From Methylobacterium sp. Leaf117 (GTDB lineage: Bacteria > Pseudomonadota > Alphaproteobacteria > Rhizobiales > Beijerinckiaceae), in assembly GCF_001422985.1 (NCBI RefSeq), contig NZ_LMNL01000034.1, forward strand, positions 667,513-731,512: a DNA stretch of 64,000 nt. Direction: 5' to 3'. The notes beneath the pieces were generated by a model. That model made no database searches. It was not told the origin of the DNA and saw only the letters and a program-made list of their open reading frames with translations. The translations under genes and the position numbers were made by a program. Shown piece after piece: positions 18,564 to 30,637 of this stretch (positions within the stretch are counted from its first letter, which is position 1; each line of letters opens with the position of its first letter).

Positions 18564-18661
18564 GGCGCGTCGCTCCGAGGCGCCGGCTGCCGGGGCGCTG
18601 CGCCTTGCATAGGCGCATATGCACGTATTAGACAAGCGATCCGTGCCCGCCGGAGTGCCCC
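18564..18661. promoter_or_regulatory. Divergent MFS/marR promoter region
   Basis: A 98-base gap between two divergent starts holds GCATATGC (18615-18622) within TTGCATAGGCGCATATGCAC. The nested symmetric TGCAT/ATGCA elements make a plausible MarR operator covering both promoters. Confidence 0.45.
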
Positions 18662-19090
18662 GTGGACGAGTTCCAGCCTCGCGCCGTGATCTGCCACTGC
18701 AACGCGATCCGCCAGGGCGCCCGTCAGGTGACGCAGTTCTACGACCGGCACCTCGCCGCCATGGGCCTGCGCACCTCGCAATATTCCATGCTGATCGGCC
18801 TGCGGCGGCTCGGGCCGATCTCGATCAACGGGCTCGCCGACGCGATGGCGATGGACCGGACGACCCTGGGCCGCGCCCTCAAGCCCCTGGAGCGGGACGG
18901 CCTCGTGGGCGTCGGCCCGGGTCCGAACGGGCGGACGCGCGCCCTGCACCTCACCGAGGCCGGGCGGCAGCGCCTCGCCGAGGCCGAACCCCTCTGGCGC
19001 GTGGCCCAGGCGGATTTTGAGGCCCGCTACGGCGCGTCCGAGGCGGCGGACCTGTGCACCGCCCTGGCGCGGGTGGTCCAGATTCTGTGA
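18662..19090 (+). CDS. MarR-family transcriptional regulator
   Basis: The 142-residue protein has the MarR winged-helix fold: SINGLADAMAMDRTTLGRAL is the helix-turn-helix (about residues 53-73) and DGLVGVGPGPNGRTRALHLTE includes the wing. The start is GTG 18662. MarR proteins commonly repress a divergent transporter gene and respond to its substrate, so regulation of the MFS gene at 17205-18563 is likely. It contains Cys near its N-terminus (CHC), but redox sensing is not implied by the sequence alone. Confidence 0.88.
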   Translation: MDEFQPRAVICHCNAIRQGARQVTQFYDRHLAAMGLRTSQYSMLIGLRRLGPISINGLADAMAMDRTTLGRALKPLERDGLVGVGPGPNGRTRALHLTEAGRQRLAEAEPLWRVAQADFEARYGASEAADLCTALARVVQIL

Positions 19091-19120
19091 TGCGGGTTCC
19101 GCAGCATGAGGGTCGCTCAA

Positions 19121-19165
19121 CCCCCCACCTCCAACGCCTCCCCGCAGGAGGGAGGAGGGCTGCGT
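19121..19165. repeat. C/G-rich intergenic element
   Basis: CCCCCCACCTCCAACGCCTC is followed by a G-rich strand of GGAGGGAGGAGGG type, so that the two can pair. It shares its layout and the word CCCCACCTCCAA with the element at 40055-40190. It lies after the MarR gene, upstream of the end of yggS. Confidence 0.5.
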
Positions 19166-19298
19166 CACAGGTCCGAAAACCTGGATGCAGGAATCCAACG
19201 GCCTGTCGAAGGAAGCGTAGCGGGCTCGACGTCTCGGCACGATCAGCACGTGAGGCGGAGGGCCCGAGCGTCGCTCCCCCGTTGCGCGCCCCCTCGCC

Positions 19299-20030
19299 TC
19301 ACCCCTTGCGCGGGCGAGCGCCGAAGATCGCGGTGCCGACGCGGACATGGGTGGCGCCCATCTGGATCGCGGCCGGGTAATCCGCGCTCATGCCCATCGA
19401 GAGGATCGGCAGGTTGTGACGCGCGGCGATGCGGGCCAGCAGCGCGAAATGGGCGGAGGGCGGGGCCTCGGCCGGAGGGATGCACATCAGGCCCTGGATC
19501 GCCAGGCCGTGGGTCTCGCGGCATTCGGAGAGCAGAGTGTCGACGGCGGCGGGCGAGACGCCGCCCTTCTGAGGCTCGTCGCCGGTATTGACCTGGATCA
19601 GCAGCTTCGGCGTCCGCCCGGTCCGTGCGATCTCCTTGGCGAGCGAAGCGGCCAGGGACAGCCGGTCGAGGCCGTGGATCACGTCGAACAGCTCCACCGC
19701 CTCGCGGGCCTTGTTCGATTGCAGCGGCCCGACGAGGTGGAGTTCGACATCCGGGTAGCGCTCGCGCAACGCCGGCCACTTGGCCTTCGATTCCTGCACG
19801 TAGTTCTCGCCGAACAGGCGCTGCCCGGCCTCCAGGGCGGGCAGGATGCCCTCCGCCGGGATCGTCTTCGACACCGCCACCAGGGCGACCGAGGCCGGAT
19901 CGCGCTCGGCATCCTCCGCCGCCTGGGCGATCTGGTGGCGCACCGCCGCGAGCCCGGCCACCACGTCGGCGGCGCTCGGGGGAGAGGGGCTGTCGCCAGC
20001 GAGAGGGGCGTCGGGAGCGGCGTCGGCCAT
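19299..20030 (-). CDS. yggS: YggS-family pyridoxal-phosphate homeostasis protein
   Basis: The 243-residue single-domain protein has an alanine-racemase-like barrel. Lys55 in ALVAVSKTIPAEG is the expected Schiff-base residue and the phosphate-binding region is SMGMSADYPAAI near the C-terminus. Members bind pyridoxal phosphate without a clear catalytic role and buffer the cofactor pool. It is divergent from leuS, with the 40-bp array between them. Confidence 0.93.
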   Translation of the reverse strand: MADAAPDAPLAGDSPSPPSAADVVAGLAAVRHQIAQAAEDAERDPASVALVAVSKTIPAEGILPALEAGQRLFGENYVQESKAKWPALRERYPDVELHLVGPLQSNKAREAVELFDVIHGLDRLSLAASLAKEIARTGRTPKLLIQVNTGDEPQKGGVSPAAVDTLLSECRETHGLAIQGLMCIPPAEAPPSAHFALLARIAARHNLPILSMGMSADYPAAIQMGATHVRVGTAIFGARPRKG

Positions 20031-20336
20031 GGTGCCTCGGAAATGCGTCGGGGGAACGGGTCCGGCGGGGACTGTCTGCCAGGGGGACTATCATTCCGAA
20101 CGCAGGCCGCAAGACGGAAGCTCCCATCCGGGACGCTTCACGCAGGCCGCAAGACGGAAGCTCCCATCCGGGAGGCTTCACGCAGGCCGCAAGACGGAAG
20201 CTCCCATCCGGGAGGCTTCCGCGCAGGCTCGTGTTGACCCCTCCCCTCCCCGTGGTAGTCCGACCGTCAAACCTCCCGGCGGCCCCGCGACGATGCGCGG
20301 GCGGCCCCTCGCTTCCCGAACCCCGGCGCCCGGCCC
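20031..20336. other. leuS/yggS divergent region
   Basis: These 306 bases contain no gene. The 40-bp tandem array fills 20101-20220; the remaining 116 bases before leuS must hold its ribosome-binding site and possibly its promoter. Confidence 0.5.
20101..20220. repeat. 40-bp tandem repeat, 3 copies
   Basis: Three contiguous 40-base units begin at 20101, 20141 and 20181. Copy 1 differs at one base (GGACG for GGAGG) and copy 3 at its last base. The unit starts CGCAGGCCGCAAGACGGAAG. There are no spacers, so this is not a CRISPR array. Because 40 is not a multiple of three, it is not a repeated peptide in one frame. Confidence 0.97.
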
Positions 20337-22943
<2,607 letters not shown>

Positions 22944-23063
22944 CACGGTCGCCGACCATGATCCTGCCGGATAGGAAACGTAAAGCTTGCAGCGAATAGG
23001 CTGTCGTCGGACCCCGGTTCGCCGTACAGACGGACGGGACGAGACAGCGGGACGACGGCAGGC

Positions 23064-23639
23064 ATGATGCGCTTGGCAAACGGCACTGGGGCGGTTCGGA
23101 CGCGGGCGACCGGCACGATCGGGCGTGCCGCGCGGGTCGTGGCCGTCGCCGCCCTGGCGCTCAACCTGTCGGCCTGCTTTCGCCCGCTCTACGGCCCCAC
23201 GGCCTCGGGCGAACCGATGTCGGCCCTGCTCGCCTCCGTTCAGGTCGACGACGTCGCCATGGCCCAGGGCCAGGAGCGCCTGGGCCATTACCTGCGCAGC
23301 GAGCTGATCTTCGATCTCGACGGGTCGGGCCAGACCGCGCCGAAGCGCTACCGCCTGAAGATGCAGGGCAGCGAATCGGTACAGACCCCGATCGTCTCGT
23401 CGCTGACCGGGCGCGCCGAGGCCGGCACCATCGTGGGCACCGTGAAATACGCCCTGGAAGATCTCAGCGGCACCAAGATCATCAGCGAGGGCGTGGCGAC
23501 GTCGACGGCGACCTACGACCGCTCGATTCAGCGCTTCGCCAGCCTGCGCGCCGCCCGCGACGCCGAGATCCGACTGGCCAAGGTGCTGGCCGAGCAGATC
23601 AAGACCCGCATCGCCTCCGTGCTGGTGACGAAGCCCTGA
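23064..23639 (+). CDS. lptE: LPS-assembly lipoprotein LptE
   Basis: This 191-residue protein has an N-terminal hydrophobic segment and a lipobox LNLSAC (Cys38), which fits an outer-membrane lipoprotein. FRPLYGP just after the Cys is typical of alphaproteobacterial LptE, the plug partner of LptD in LPS export. The start is ATG 23064 or 23067. It lies between leuS and holA as in related genomes, and holA follows after 13 bases. Confidence 0.9.
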   Translation: MMRLANGTGAVRTRATGTIGRAARVVAVAALALNLSACFRPLYGPTASGEPMSALLASVQVDDVAMAQGQERLGHYLRSELIFDLDGSGQTAPKRYRLKMQGSESVQTPIVSSLTGRAEAGTIVGTVKYALEDLSGTKIISEGVATSTATYDRSIQRFASLRAARDAEIRLAKVLAEQIKTRIASVLVTKP

Positions 23640-23652
23640 GCGGGACGCGCGC

Positions 23653-24681
23653 GTGACCGCCGTCAAGGCCGGCGACGTCGATGGCCTGATCCGGCGCGGG
23701 CCCGATCCGCGTATCGCGGTGCTGCTCGTCTACGGCCCCGATACCGGTCTCGTCTTCACCCGCGCCAAGACCCTGGCCGAAGCCTTCGTCAGCGATCCGG
23801 GCGACCCCTTCGCCATGGTCAAGATCGACGGCGACGTGCTGGCGCAGGACCCCGGCCGCCTCCTCGACGAGGCCGGCACGGTCGGGCTGTTCGGCGGCAC
23901 CCGCACGATCTGGGTCCGGGCCGGCAGCCGCAACTACGCCCCGGCCGTGGACGCCGCCCTGAAGGCGGAGATCCACAACGCCCGGATCGTGGTCGAGGGC
24001 GGCGATCTCGGCAAGTCCGCTCCCCTCCGGACGCTCTGCGAAAAGTCGCCGAAGGCCCTCGCCCTGCCCTGCTACCCGGATGACGAGCGGGCGCTCGGCG
24101 ACCTGATCGACCGGACGCTGCAGGATCAGGGCCTGCGCATCGCACGCGACGCCCGGGACATCCTCGCCACCAGCCTCGGAGGCGACCGGGGCGCCAGCCT
24201 GTCGGAAATCGAGAAGCTGGCGCTCTACGCCCGCGGGCAGAGCCAGGTGAGCCTGGACGATGTCGAGGCGGTGGTCAGCGACGTCGCCGGCAGCGTGCTC
24301 AACACCCTGATCGACGCGGCTTTCGCCGGCCGTACCGGAGAGGTCGAGCGCGACTATCGCCGCTTCCGCCACGAGGGCATGGACCCGTCGGTGATGCTAG
24401 GCTCGGCCCTCCGCCATGCCCTGACCCTGCTGGCGACGCGCCTCGCCGGAGAGGGTTCGAGCGCCAGCCAGATGGTGGCGAACTGGCGCGGCCTGCATTT
24501 CCGGCGGAAAGCCCTGGTGGAGACGCAGCTCGCGCGCTGGTCGCCCCCTGCCCTGCGGCACGCGATCCAGCTGTTGCAGGACTCGGTCCTGGCCTGCCGC
24601 CGGGCTGCCCCGGAGCTGGCCCACGCCCACGCGTCGAGCACGCTCCTGCGCATCGCCGGCGAGGCGGCTCGGCGCCGCTGA
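23653..24681 (+). CDS. holA: DNA polymerase III subunit delta
   Basis: The 342-residue clamp-loader subunit opens the sliding clamp. It starts at GTG 23653 (VTAVKAGDVDGLI), has the degenerate AAA+ N-terminal region (LLVYGPDTGLVF at residues 23-34, where other clamp loaders have a P-loop) and a C-terminal helical collar with RMSE-like LHFRRKALVETQLARW. It is probably co-translated with lptE and converges with parB, 37 bases away. Confidence 0.93.
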   Translation: MTAVKAGDVDGLIRRGPDPRIAVLLVYGPDTGLVFTRAKTLAEAFVSDPGDPFAMVKIDGDVLAQDPGRLLDEAGTVGLFGGTRTIWVRAGSRNYAPAVDAALKAEIHNARIVVEGGDLGKSAPLRTLCEKSPKALALPCYPDDERALGDLIDRTLQDQGLRIARDARDILATSLGGDRGASLSEIEKLALYARGQSQVSLDDVEAVVSDVAGSVLNTLIDAAFAGRTGEVERDYRRFRHEGMDPSVMLGSALRHALTLLATRLAGEGSSASQMVANWRGLHFRRKALVETQLARWSPPALRHAIQLLQDSVLACRRAAPELAHAHASSTLLRIAGEAARRR

Positions 24682-24687
24682 CCGGGC

Positions 24688-24704
24688 GGCCCCGGCGCGG
24701 GGCC
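24688..24704. terminator. Short hairpin between holA and parB
   Basis: GGCCCC and GGGGCC with a five-base loop lie in the 37-base gap between two convergent stops and could serve both directions. No T-run is present. Confidence 0.4.
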
Positions 24705-24718
24705 TCAGGGGCGTGGCC

Positions 24719-25618
24719 TCAGGCTTCGGGCAGCGTCACCCGGAAGCGCCGGCACAGACCGTCGAGTTCGTCGGCGGTCTCGTAGCGGATGCGGATCTCA
24801 CCGGCGCCGGCGACCTTCGACTTCACCGCCACGCTGACGCCGAGCGCCCGCGCCATCGCCTGTTCGAGGGTGCGGATCTCCGCATCCTTGCCGGCGGCAC
24901 GACGGGGCCGGCCGGGGCGGGGGCCGTCGCCCTCGGGCACCTCGGCGGAGGCCAGGGCCTCGACCTCGCGGACCGACAAGCCCTCCTCCACGATCCGCCG
25001 CGCCACGCCCTCGGGGTCGCGCACCGCCAGCAGGGCACGGGCATGGCCGGCGGTGATCTCGCCGGCGACGACCCGGTCCTGGATCGACGGCGACAATTGC
25101 AGCAGCCGCAGGGTGTTGGCGAGATGGCTGCGGCTCTTGCCGAGGATCTCGGCCAATTCGCTCTGGCTGTACTGGAACTCGCTCATCAGCCGCTCGTAGC
25201 CGGCCGCCTCCTCAATGGCATTGAGGTCGGTGCGCTGGACGTTCTCCAGGATGGCGAATTCGAGCGAGGTCCGGTCGTCGATCTCGACGGTGACCACCGG
25301 CACGTCGTGGAGGCCGGCCCGCTGCGCGGCGCGCCAGCGGCGCTCGCCCGCCACGATCTCGTAGGTGTCGGGCACGCCCGCCAGCGCCCGGACCACGATC
25401 GGCTGAATGATGCCCCGCACCTTGATCGAGGCGGCCAGCTCTTCGAGATCCGACTCGTGGAAGCGGCGGCGCGGGTTACGTGGGTTCGGGCGCAGGAACT
25501 CCACCGCGACCTTGCGTTGCGCCTGGGATTTGCTCGCCTCGGCGTTGTCGTCGCCGAAATCCCCGATCAAGGCCGCGAGGCCGCGCCCGAGCCGGGGCCG
25601 CACCACATCATCCGCCAT
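24719..25618 (-). CDS. parB: Chromosome-partitioning protein ParB
   Basis: The 299-residue CTP-dependent DNA clamp loads at parS and spreads. The N-terminal ParB/Srx domain contains the CTP-binding segment VAGERRWRAAQRAG near residue 100; the helix-turn-helix region contains LAEILGKSRSHLANTLRLL; the C-terminal dimerisation domain follows a short basic linker. ATG 25618 (MADDVVRPRLGRGLAALIGD) is the family start. It is 69 bases behind parA. A perfect cognate site is at 27112-27127. Confidence 0.96.
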   Translation of the reverse strand: MADDVVRPRLGRGLAALIGDFGDDNAEASKSQAQRKVAVEFLRPNPRNPRRRFHESDLEELAASIKVRGIIQPIVVRALAGVPDTYEIVAGERRWRAAQRAGLHDVPVVTVEIDDRTSLEFAILENVQRTDLNAIEEAAGYERLMSEFQYSQSELAEILGKSRSHLANTLRLLQLSPSIQDRVVAGEITAGHARALLAVRDPEGVARRIVEEGLSVREVEALASAEVPEGDGPRPGRPRRAAGKDAEIRTLEQAMARALGVSVAVKSKVAGAGEIRIRYETADELDGLCRRFRVTLPEA

Positions 25619-25687
25619 CGCCACCTGCTTCAACTCCGAACGCACTGGGTCATGTCATGGGGTGAGGGCAGGGCACCCCCACCCGTC

Positions 25688-26536
25688 TCAGGCCGCGACG
25701 GGCAGGCGCCCCTCGCGTTGGATGATCTCGGAGGCGAGCCGCAGATAAGCCTGCGAGCCCGCGCATTTGAGATCGTAGAGCAGCACCGGCTTGCCGTGCG
25801 AGGGCGCCTCGGACACGCGCACGTTGCGGGGGATCATGGTCTCGTAGACCTTCTCGCCCATGAAGCTGCGCACATCGGCCACCACCTGCGCCGACAGGTT
25901 GTTGCGGGGATCGAACATGGTCAGGACGATGCCCTGGATGGTGAGGCGCGGATTGAGCGCGCCCCGCACCTGCTCCACCGTGCGCAGCAGCTGGCTCAGG
26001 CCTTCGAGGGCGAAGAACTCGCACTGGAGCGGCACCAGCACGGCGTCCGAGGCCGCCAGGGCGTTGATGGTGAGGAGGTTCAGCGAGGGCGGGCAATCGA
26101 TCAGCACGTAGGTGATGCCGGCCGTGCTGCCGGTCTCGCCGATGCCCTTGAGGACATTGCGGAGCCGGTGGGCGCGGTCGGGCGCGCTGGCCATCTCCAG
26201 CTCCAGGCCGAGCAGATCCATGGTCGAGGGCGCCACCATCAGGCGCGGTACCGCCGTGGGGATGCAGGCCTGGGCCAGGGACGCCTCGCCCGCGAGCACG
26301 TGGTAGGTCGAGACCTTGCGTTGGCGCCGGTCGATGCCGAGCCCCGTCGAGGCGTTGCCCTGGGGATCGAGATCGATCACCAGCACACTCTCGCCGATGG
26401 CCGCCAGGGCGGTGCCGAGATTGATCGCCGTCGTGGTCTTGCCGACGCCGCCCTTCTGGTTGGCCAGGGCCAGGATGCGCAGCGGCCGATCCGGATGGGC
26501 TCCGGCCGTCGGTACGGGAGTCGGATCGCTTGTCAT
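25688..26536 (-). CDS. parA: Chromosome-partitioning ATPase ParA
   Basis: The 282-residue deviant Walker ATPase has KGGVGKTT at residues 28-35, VLVIDLDPQGNAST (Walker A') and LIDCPPSLNLL. It binds DNA non-specifically with ATP and drives segregation of ParB-parS complexes. Its start ATG overlaps the end of rsmG by four bases, so translation is coupled in the order mnmE, mnmG, rsmG, parA, parB. Confidence 0.96.
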   Translation of the reverse strand: MTSDPTPVPTAGAHPDRPLRILALANQKGGVGKTTTAINLGTALAAIGESVLVIDLDPQGNASTGLGIDRRQRKVSTYHVLAGEASLAQACIPTAVPRLMVAPSTMDLLGLELEMASAPDRAHRLRNVLKGIGETGSTAGITYVLIDCPPSLNLLTINALAASDAVLVPLQCEFFALEGLSQLLRTVEQVRGALNPRLTIQGIVLTMFDPRNNLSAQVVADVRSFMGEKVYETMIPRNVRVSEAPSHGKPVLLYDLKCAGSQAYLRLASEIIQREGRLPVAA

Positions 26537-27168
26537 GAATCCACGCGAGATAGGGTCGTGACGCGGACGATCCGCGCTTCCGACTCGGTTCGGCTCGGCA
26601 CGAGATCGTAAACGAATCTCCACCGTTGCGCGGCCTCGGTCAATTCCGACTGGACGTCACGTCCTTTCGGAAACAGGCCGACCGTGCCGGTTGTCAACAG
26701 GGGCTCGGCCCAGGCGAGAAGCTGGGTGAGGGGGGCGACCGCCCGGGCACACACCACGGCGACGCCCTGATGGGCCGCGATAGCCTGCTCGATGCGGGCG
26801 TTGTGAACCCGGGCCGGCGCCCCGGTGAGGCGGGCCGTCTCGGTGAGGAAGGCGCATTTCCGCGCGTTGCTCTCGATCAGGTCGACCCGGAAATCCGGGC
26901 GCTCGTGTCCGGCGATGGCCAGGACCAGACCGGGCAGGCCGGCCCCTGCCCCGAGATCGAGCCAGGTCGCGGCGTCCGGTGCAAGGTCCAGGAGTTGCAG
27001 CCCATCGGCGATGTGGCGACTCCAAACCTCGGACAGGGTACCGGGTCCGACGAGATTTTTGATGGTCTGCCAGCGCCGCAACTGCTCGACATAGATGTCG
27101 AGGCGCCGCGCTGTTTCACGTGAAACAAGCGCCTCGGCCAGGACCCAGTCGCGGTCGCGCTCAATCAT
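26533..27168 (-). CDS. rsmG: 16S rRNA (guanine-N7)-methyltransferase RsmG
   Basis: The 211-residue enzyme methylates G527 of 16S rRNA with SAM. The SAM site is [16 protein letters not shown] near residue 67, and the [10 protein letters not shown] acidic loop follows. ATG 27168 overlaps the end of mnmG by eight bases, and its stop overlaps the parA start by four. Codons 14-19 include the perfect parS sequence (protein reading V-S-R-E-T), so this gene carries both coding and segregation information. Confidence 0.94.
   Translation of the reverse strand: MIERDRDWVLAEALVSRETARRLDIYVEQLRRWQTIKNLVGPGTLSEVWSRHIADGLQLLDLAPDAATWLDLGAGAGLPGLVLAIAGHERPDFRVDLIESNARKCAFLTETARLTGAPARVHNARIEQAIAAHQGVAVVCARAVAPLTQLLAWAEPLLTTGTVGLFPKGRDVQSELTEAAQRWRFVYDLVPSRTESEARIVRVTTLSRVDS
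27112..27127. other. parS, perfect ParB-binding site
   Basis: TGTTTCACGTGAAACA is an exact 16-base palindrome identical to the parS consensus of alphaproteobacteria. It lies in the 5' part of rsmG, 576 bases from the start of parA and about 1.5 kb from parB. Confidence 0.95.
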
Positions 27169-29041
27169 GGGCCGCGACACCCCGACCGGCCCGGCGCGCA
27201 TGAGCGGCCAGCAGGGTCAGCGCCGCCGGCGTCACCCCCTCGATTCGGGCCGCCTGCCCCAGCGTCCCGGGCCGCACCGCTTCGAGCTTCAACCGCATCT
27301 CGTTCGAGAGCCCGGCGATGCCGGAATAATCCAGGCGCACCGGCAAGGCGACGGCCTCGTCCCGGCGGAACGCGGTGATGTCGGCCTGCTGCCGGTCGAG
27401 GTAGACCGCATAGGTCGCATCGGTGCAGAGGCGGTCGGCCACCCGTGCCGGCACGGCCTGCAATTCGGGCCAGACGGCGCCGAGGCGGTCCCAGTCGATC
27501 CCCGGATAGGACAGGAGTTGGAAAGCGCTCCGGCGAATCCCGTCCTGCTTCAGGGCGATCCCGACGGCTTGCGCCTGGTTCGGGGTCAGGCTCAGGGCAT
27601 CGAGCTGCGCCCGCGCGGCGTCGAGCGCCGTCTGCGAGGCCGCGAAATGTTCGGCCCTGTGGCGACCGACGCAGCCCAGGGCGGCCCCCCTCGGGGTCAG
27701 CCGCTCGTCGGCATTGTCGATGCGCAGCGAGAGGCGATACTCGGAGCGCGAGGTGAACATGCGATACGGCTCGCTCACCCCGTGGGTGACGAGATCGTCG
27801 ATCATCACGCCGAGATAGGATTCGGCCCGGTCGAAGATCGCCGGGGCCGAGCCGCCGACGAGGCGTGCGGCATTGATGCCGGCGACGAGCCCCTGCCCCG
27901 CCGCCTCCTCGTAGCCGGTGGTGCCGTTGATCTGTCCGGCGAGGAACAGGCCGGGCAGGCGCTTGGCCTGCAGGGTGGCATCGAGTTCGCGCGGATCGAC
28001 GTAGTCGTACTCGATGGCGTAGCCCGGTCGCAGGATCGTGGCGCGCTCAAGACCCGGGATCAGCGCGATGACATCGCGCTGGACGCTCTCGGGCAGGGCC
28101 GTGGAGATGCCGTTGGGATAGACGGTCGGATCGTCCAGGCCCTCCGGTTCGAGGAAGATCTGGTGTCCCTCGCGGTCGCCGAAGCGCACGACCTTGTCCT
28201 CGATCGAGGGGCAGTAGCGCGGCCCCCGGCTGGCGATGCCGCCGGAATACATCGGCGAGCGATGCAGGTTGGCCCGGATGAGATCATGCACCGCCTGCGT
28301 GGTGCGGGTGATGCCGCATTCGATCTGCGGCGTGGTGATCCGGTCGGTGAGGGTCGAGAATGGAACCGGATCGTCGTCCGCCGCCTGCATCTCCAGGCGC
28401 GACCAGGCGATGGTGCGGCCGTCGAGGCGGGCCGGCGTCCCGGTCTTGAGGCGTCCCAAGGCGAAGCCGGCGCGATCGAGCGTCAGGGCCAGACCCACCG
28501 AGGGCGCCTCGCCGACACGACCGGCCGGGATCTGGGTTTCGCCGATATGGATCAAGCCGCGCAGGAAGGTGCCGGTGGTGAGCACCACGGCGCCGCAGGG
28601 GAGGGCGCGGCCGTCGTTCAACAGGACCGCCGCGACACGTCCCTGCGTGATGGTGAGGTCGGCGACCTCCGCCTCGATCACCGTCAGGTTCGTGGTCTCG
28701 GCGATGGCGGCCTGCATGGCGCGGGCGTAGAGCTTGCGGTCGGCCTGGGTGCGGGGGCCGCGCACGGCCGGTCCCTTACGCCGGTTGAGCAGGCGAAACT
28801 GGATGCCGGCCGCATCGGCGACGCGGCCCATCAGGCCGTCGAGGGCGTCGACTTCGCGAACCAGATGGCCCTTGCCGAGGCCGCCAATGGCCGGATTGCA
28901 GGACATGGCGCCGATGGTGGCGGCCTGATGGGTCACGAGGGCCGTACGCGCGCCGATCCGGGCCGCGGCGGCCGCAGCCTCGACGCCGGCATGGCCCCCG
29001 CCGACGACGATCACGTCGTAGGAATCAGGTGTGTGGTGCAT
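27161..29041 (-). CDS. mnmG: tRNA uridine-5-carboxymethylaminomethyl(34) synthesis protein MnmG
   Basis: The 626-residue FAD protein works with MnmE to modify the wobble uridine of several tRNAs. The FAD motif [17 protein letters not shown] is at residues 12-28, and the family signatures [20 protein letters not shown] (about 48-67) and [12 protein letters not shown] are present. ATG 29041 opens with [15 protein letters not shown]. It is 127 bases downstream of mnmE with a parS-like sequence in the gap, and overlaps rsmG. Confidence 0.97.
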   Translation of the reverse strand: MHHTPDSYDVIVVGGGHAGVEAAAAAARIGARTALVTHQAATIGAMSCNPAIGGLGKGHLVREVDALDGLMGRVADAAGIQFRLLNRRKGPAVRGPRTQADRKLYARAMQAAIAETTNLTVIEAEVADLTITQGRVAAVLLNDGRALPCGAVVLTTGTFLRGLIHIGETQIPAGRVGEAPSVGLALTLDRAGFALGRLKTGTPARLDGRTIAWSRLEMQAADDDPVPFSTLTDRITTPQIECGITRTTQAVHDLIRANLHRSPMYSGGIASRGPRYCPSIEDKVVRFGDREGHQIFLEPEGLDDPTVYPNGISTALPESVQRDVIALIPGLERATILRPGYAIEYDYVDPRELDATLQAKRLPGLFLAGQINGTTGYEEAAGQGLVAGINAARLVGGSAPAIFDRAESYLGVMIDDLVTHGVSEPYRMFTSRSEYRLSLRIDNADERLTPRGAALGCVGRHRAEHFAASQTALDAARAQLDALSLTPNQAQAVGIALKQDGIRRSAFQLLSYPGIDWDRLGAVWPELQAVPARVADRLCTDATYAVYLDRQQADITAFRRDEAVALPVRLDYSGIAGLSNEMRLKLEAVRPGTLGQAARIEGVTPAALTLLAAHARRAGRGVAAHD

Positions 29042-29098
29042 GGGATCGATTAAGCGTCTGGCGCGTGGATGGTCAACGCGCGCCGAGCGAAGATTGCG

Positions 29099-29114
29099 GT
29101 TTCCACGTGAAACA
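29099..29114. other. parS-like site between mnmE and mnmG
   Basis: GTTTCCACGTGAAACA matches the consensus at 13 of 16 positions; the right half (CACGTGAAACA) is perfect, and the left half has one extra C. Being intergenic and 2 kb from the perfect site, it is a credible secondary ParB site. Confidence 0.55.
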
Positions 29115-29168
29115 AGAGGCTTGTGCGCCCGCAGGACAACAGGGTGCTGCGTCTTACGCCGGTCCTCG

Positions 29169-30491
29169 TCACTTGCCGATGCAGAAGCCCGCAAACAGCC
29201 GGTCCAGCATCTCCTCGACGCCGACATGCCCGGCCACTTCCCCCAGTGCACGGACGGCGAGGCGCAGATCCTCCGCCGCTAATTCGGGCAGCGCGGCGCC
29301 GGCGAGCAGGCGGTCGAGATGGTCCCGGCATCGGCTGAGCCCGAGGCGGTGGCGTTCACGGGTGATCAGCGCATCGCCGCTTCCGATCGCCTGCGCGGCC
29401 CGGGCTTCGATGGCGGCGAGCAGGCGATCGAGTCCGGCCCCCGTCAGAGCCGAGATGGCGATGCAATCGGTGTCGTTCGAGGCATCGCCGAGACCGAGAT
29501 CGCACTTGGTCCGGACGTGGAGCACCGGACCGCCGGGATCGGGCGTGGGTGTCGAGTCCCACTCGGCGTCCGGCCCGTCCAGCATCACGATCAGGTCCGC
29601 CTGGGCCATGCGGGCCCGGGTTCGCCGGATGCCCTCCGCCTCGATGGCGTCCGTCGCCGCGCGCAGACCGGCCGTGTCGACCAGGATCACCGGCAGCCCG
29701 CCGAGGTCGCAGCGGACCTCGATGACATCGCGCGTCGTGCCCGGAAGATCCGAAACGATCGCCGCCTCGCGCCGGCTCAAGGCGTTCAGCAGCGTCGACT
29801 TGCCGGCATTGGGCGGACCGGCCAGCACCACGGTGAAACCGTCGCGCAGGCGCTCGCCCCGGTGACCATCGGCCAGGACGGCGGCGATCTGGTCGCGAAT
29901 TGCCCGCGCCCGCTGGCTCAGCGCCGCATCGAGCGCAGCGTCGTCGACATCGCCCTCATCGGAGAAATCAAGCGCCGCCTCGACGCCGGCCAGGAGATCG
30001 ATGAGCCGGGTGCGCCAATCGGCGACCTGACGGCCGAGGGCGCCATCGAGCTGGCGCAGGGCTTGGCGCCGCTGCGCCTCAGTCTCGGCATCGATGAGGT
30101 CGGCGATACCCTCGGCCTCGGTCAGGTCGAGGCGCCCGTTGAGGAAGGCCCGGCGGGTGAAGGCACCGGGCTCGGCCGGTTGGCATCCGGGGATCTCCGC
30201 CAGCGCCCGCAGAACGGCCGTACGGACCGCAAGACCCCCATGCAGATGGAGTTCCGCCATATCCTCGCCGGTGAAGCTGGCGGGACCCGGCATCCAGGCG
30301 ACCAGCGCCTCATCCAGCGGGTCGCCGTCCGGCATCCGCAAGGTGCGCAGCGACAGGCGCCTGGGAACCGGCAGGGGAGGGGCGAGGGCGCGGATCACCG
30401 CGGCCGCGTTCGGCCCGCTGATCCGGATCACGCTGACGGCGGCCCGGGCTGGCCCGGTCGCAGGCGCGAAGAGGGTGGTGGTTTCAATCAT
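29169..30491 (-). CDS. mnmE: tRNA modification GTPase MnmE
   Basis: The 440-residue protein has an N-terminal folate-binding domain (residues 1-115), a helical domain split around a Ras-like G domain (about 215-370) and the C-terminal Cys motif FCIGK. G1 is [13 protein letters not shown]2 region GTTRD, G3 DTAG and G4 TKCD. MnmE forms the complex with MnmG. ATG 30491 ([10 protein letters not shown]) is the family start. The rho-mnmE-mnmG order is conserved near the origin in alphaproteobacteria. Confidence 0.96.
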   Translation of the reverse strand: MIETTTLFAPATGPARAAVSVIRISGPNAAAVIRALAPPLPVPRRLSLRTLRMPDGDPLDEALVAWMPGPASFTGEDMAELHLHGGLAVRTAVLRALAEIPGCQPAEPGAFTRRAFLNGRLDLTEAEGIADLIDAETEAQRRQALRQLDGALGRQVADWRTRLIDLLAGVEAALDFSDEGDVDDAALDAALSQRARAIRDQIAAVLADGHRGERLRDGFTVVLAGPPNAGKSTLLNALSRREAAIVSDLPGTTRDVIEVRCDLGGLPVILVDTAGLRAATDAIEAEGIRRTRARMAQADLIVMLDGPDAEWDSTPTPDPGGPVLHVRTKCDLGLGDASNDTDCIAISALTGAGLDRLLAAIEARAAQAIGSGDALITRERHRLGLSRCRDHLDRLLAGAALPELAAEDLRLAVRALGEVAGHVGVEEMLDRLFAGFCIGK

Positions 30492-30602
30492 CCGTGCGGT
30501 GCCCCGCAACCCGACAATTCCGGCCTCGGAATATCGTTATGCCGGCAAACCAAAATGGTTTCTTGCGGAAAGTTTTTGGAAATCGGGCCCGACGATGCCT
30601 GT

Positions 30603-30627
30603 CCCCGGGGCGGCGCACGCCCCGGGG
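30603..30627. terminator. Strong GC hairpin downstream of rho
   Basis: Perfect 10-base arms (CCCCGGGGCG and CGCCCCGGGG) around a GCGCA loop begin 11 bases after the rho stop on the minus strand. There is no T-run; it may stabilise the rho mRNA end or separate it from mnmE. Confidence 0.5.
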
Positions 30628-30637
30628 TCACCCCGTC

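Noticed and set aside
20101-20220. CRISPR array
   Set aside because: The three 40-bp units are directly adjacent with no spacers and no cas genes are nearby.
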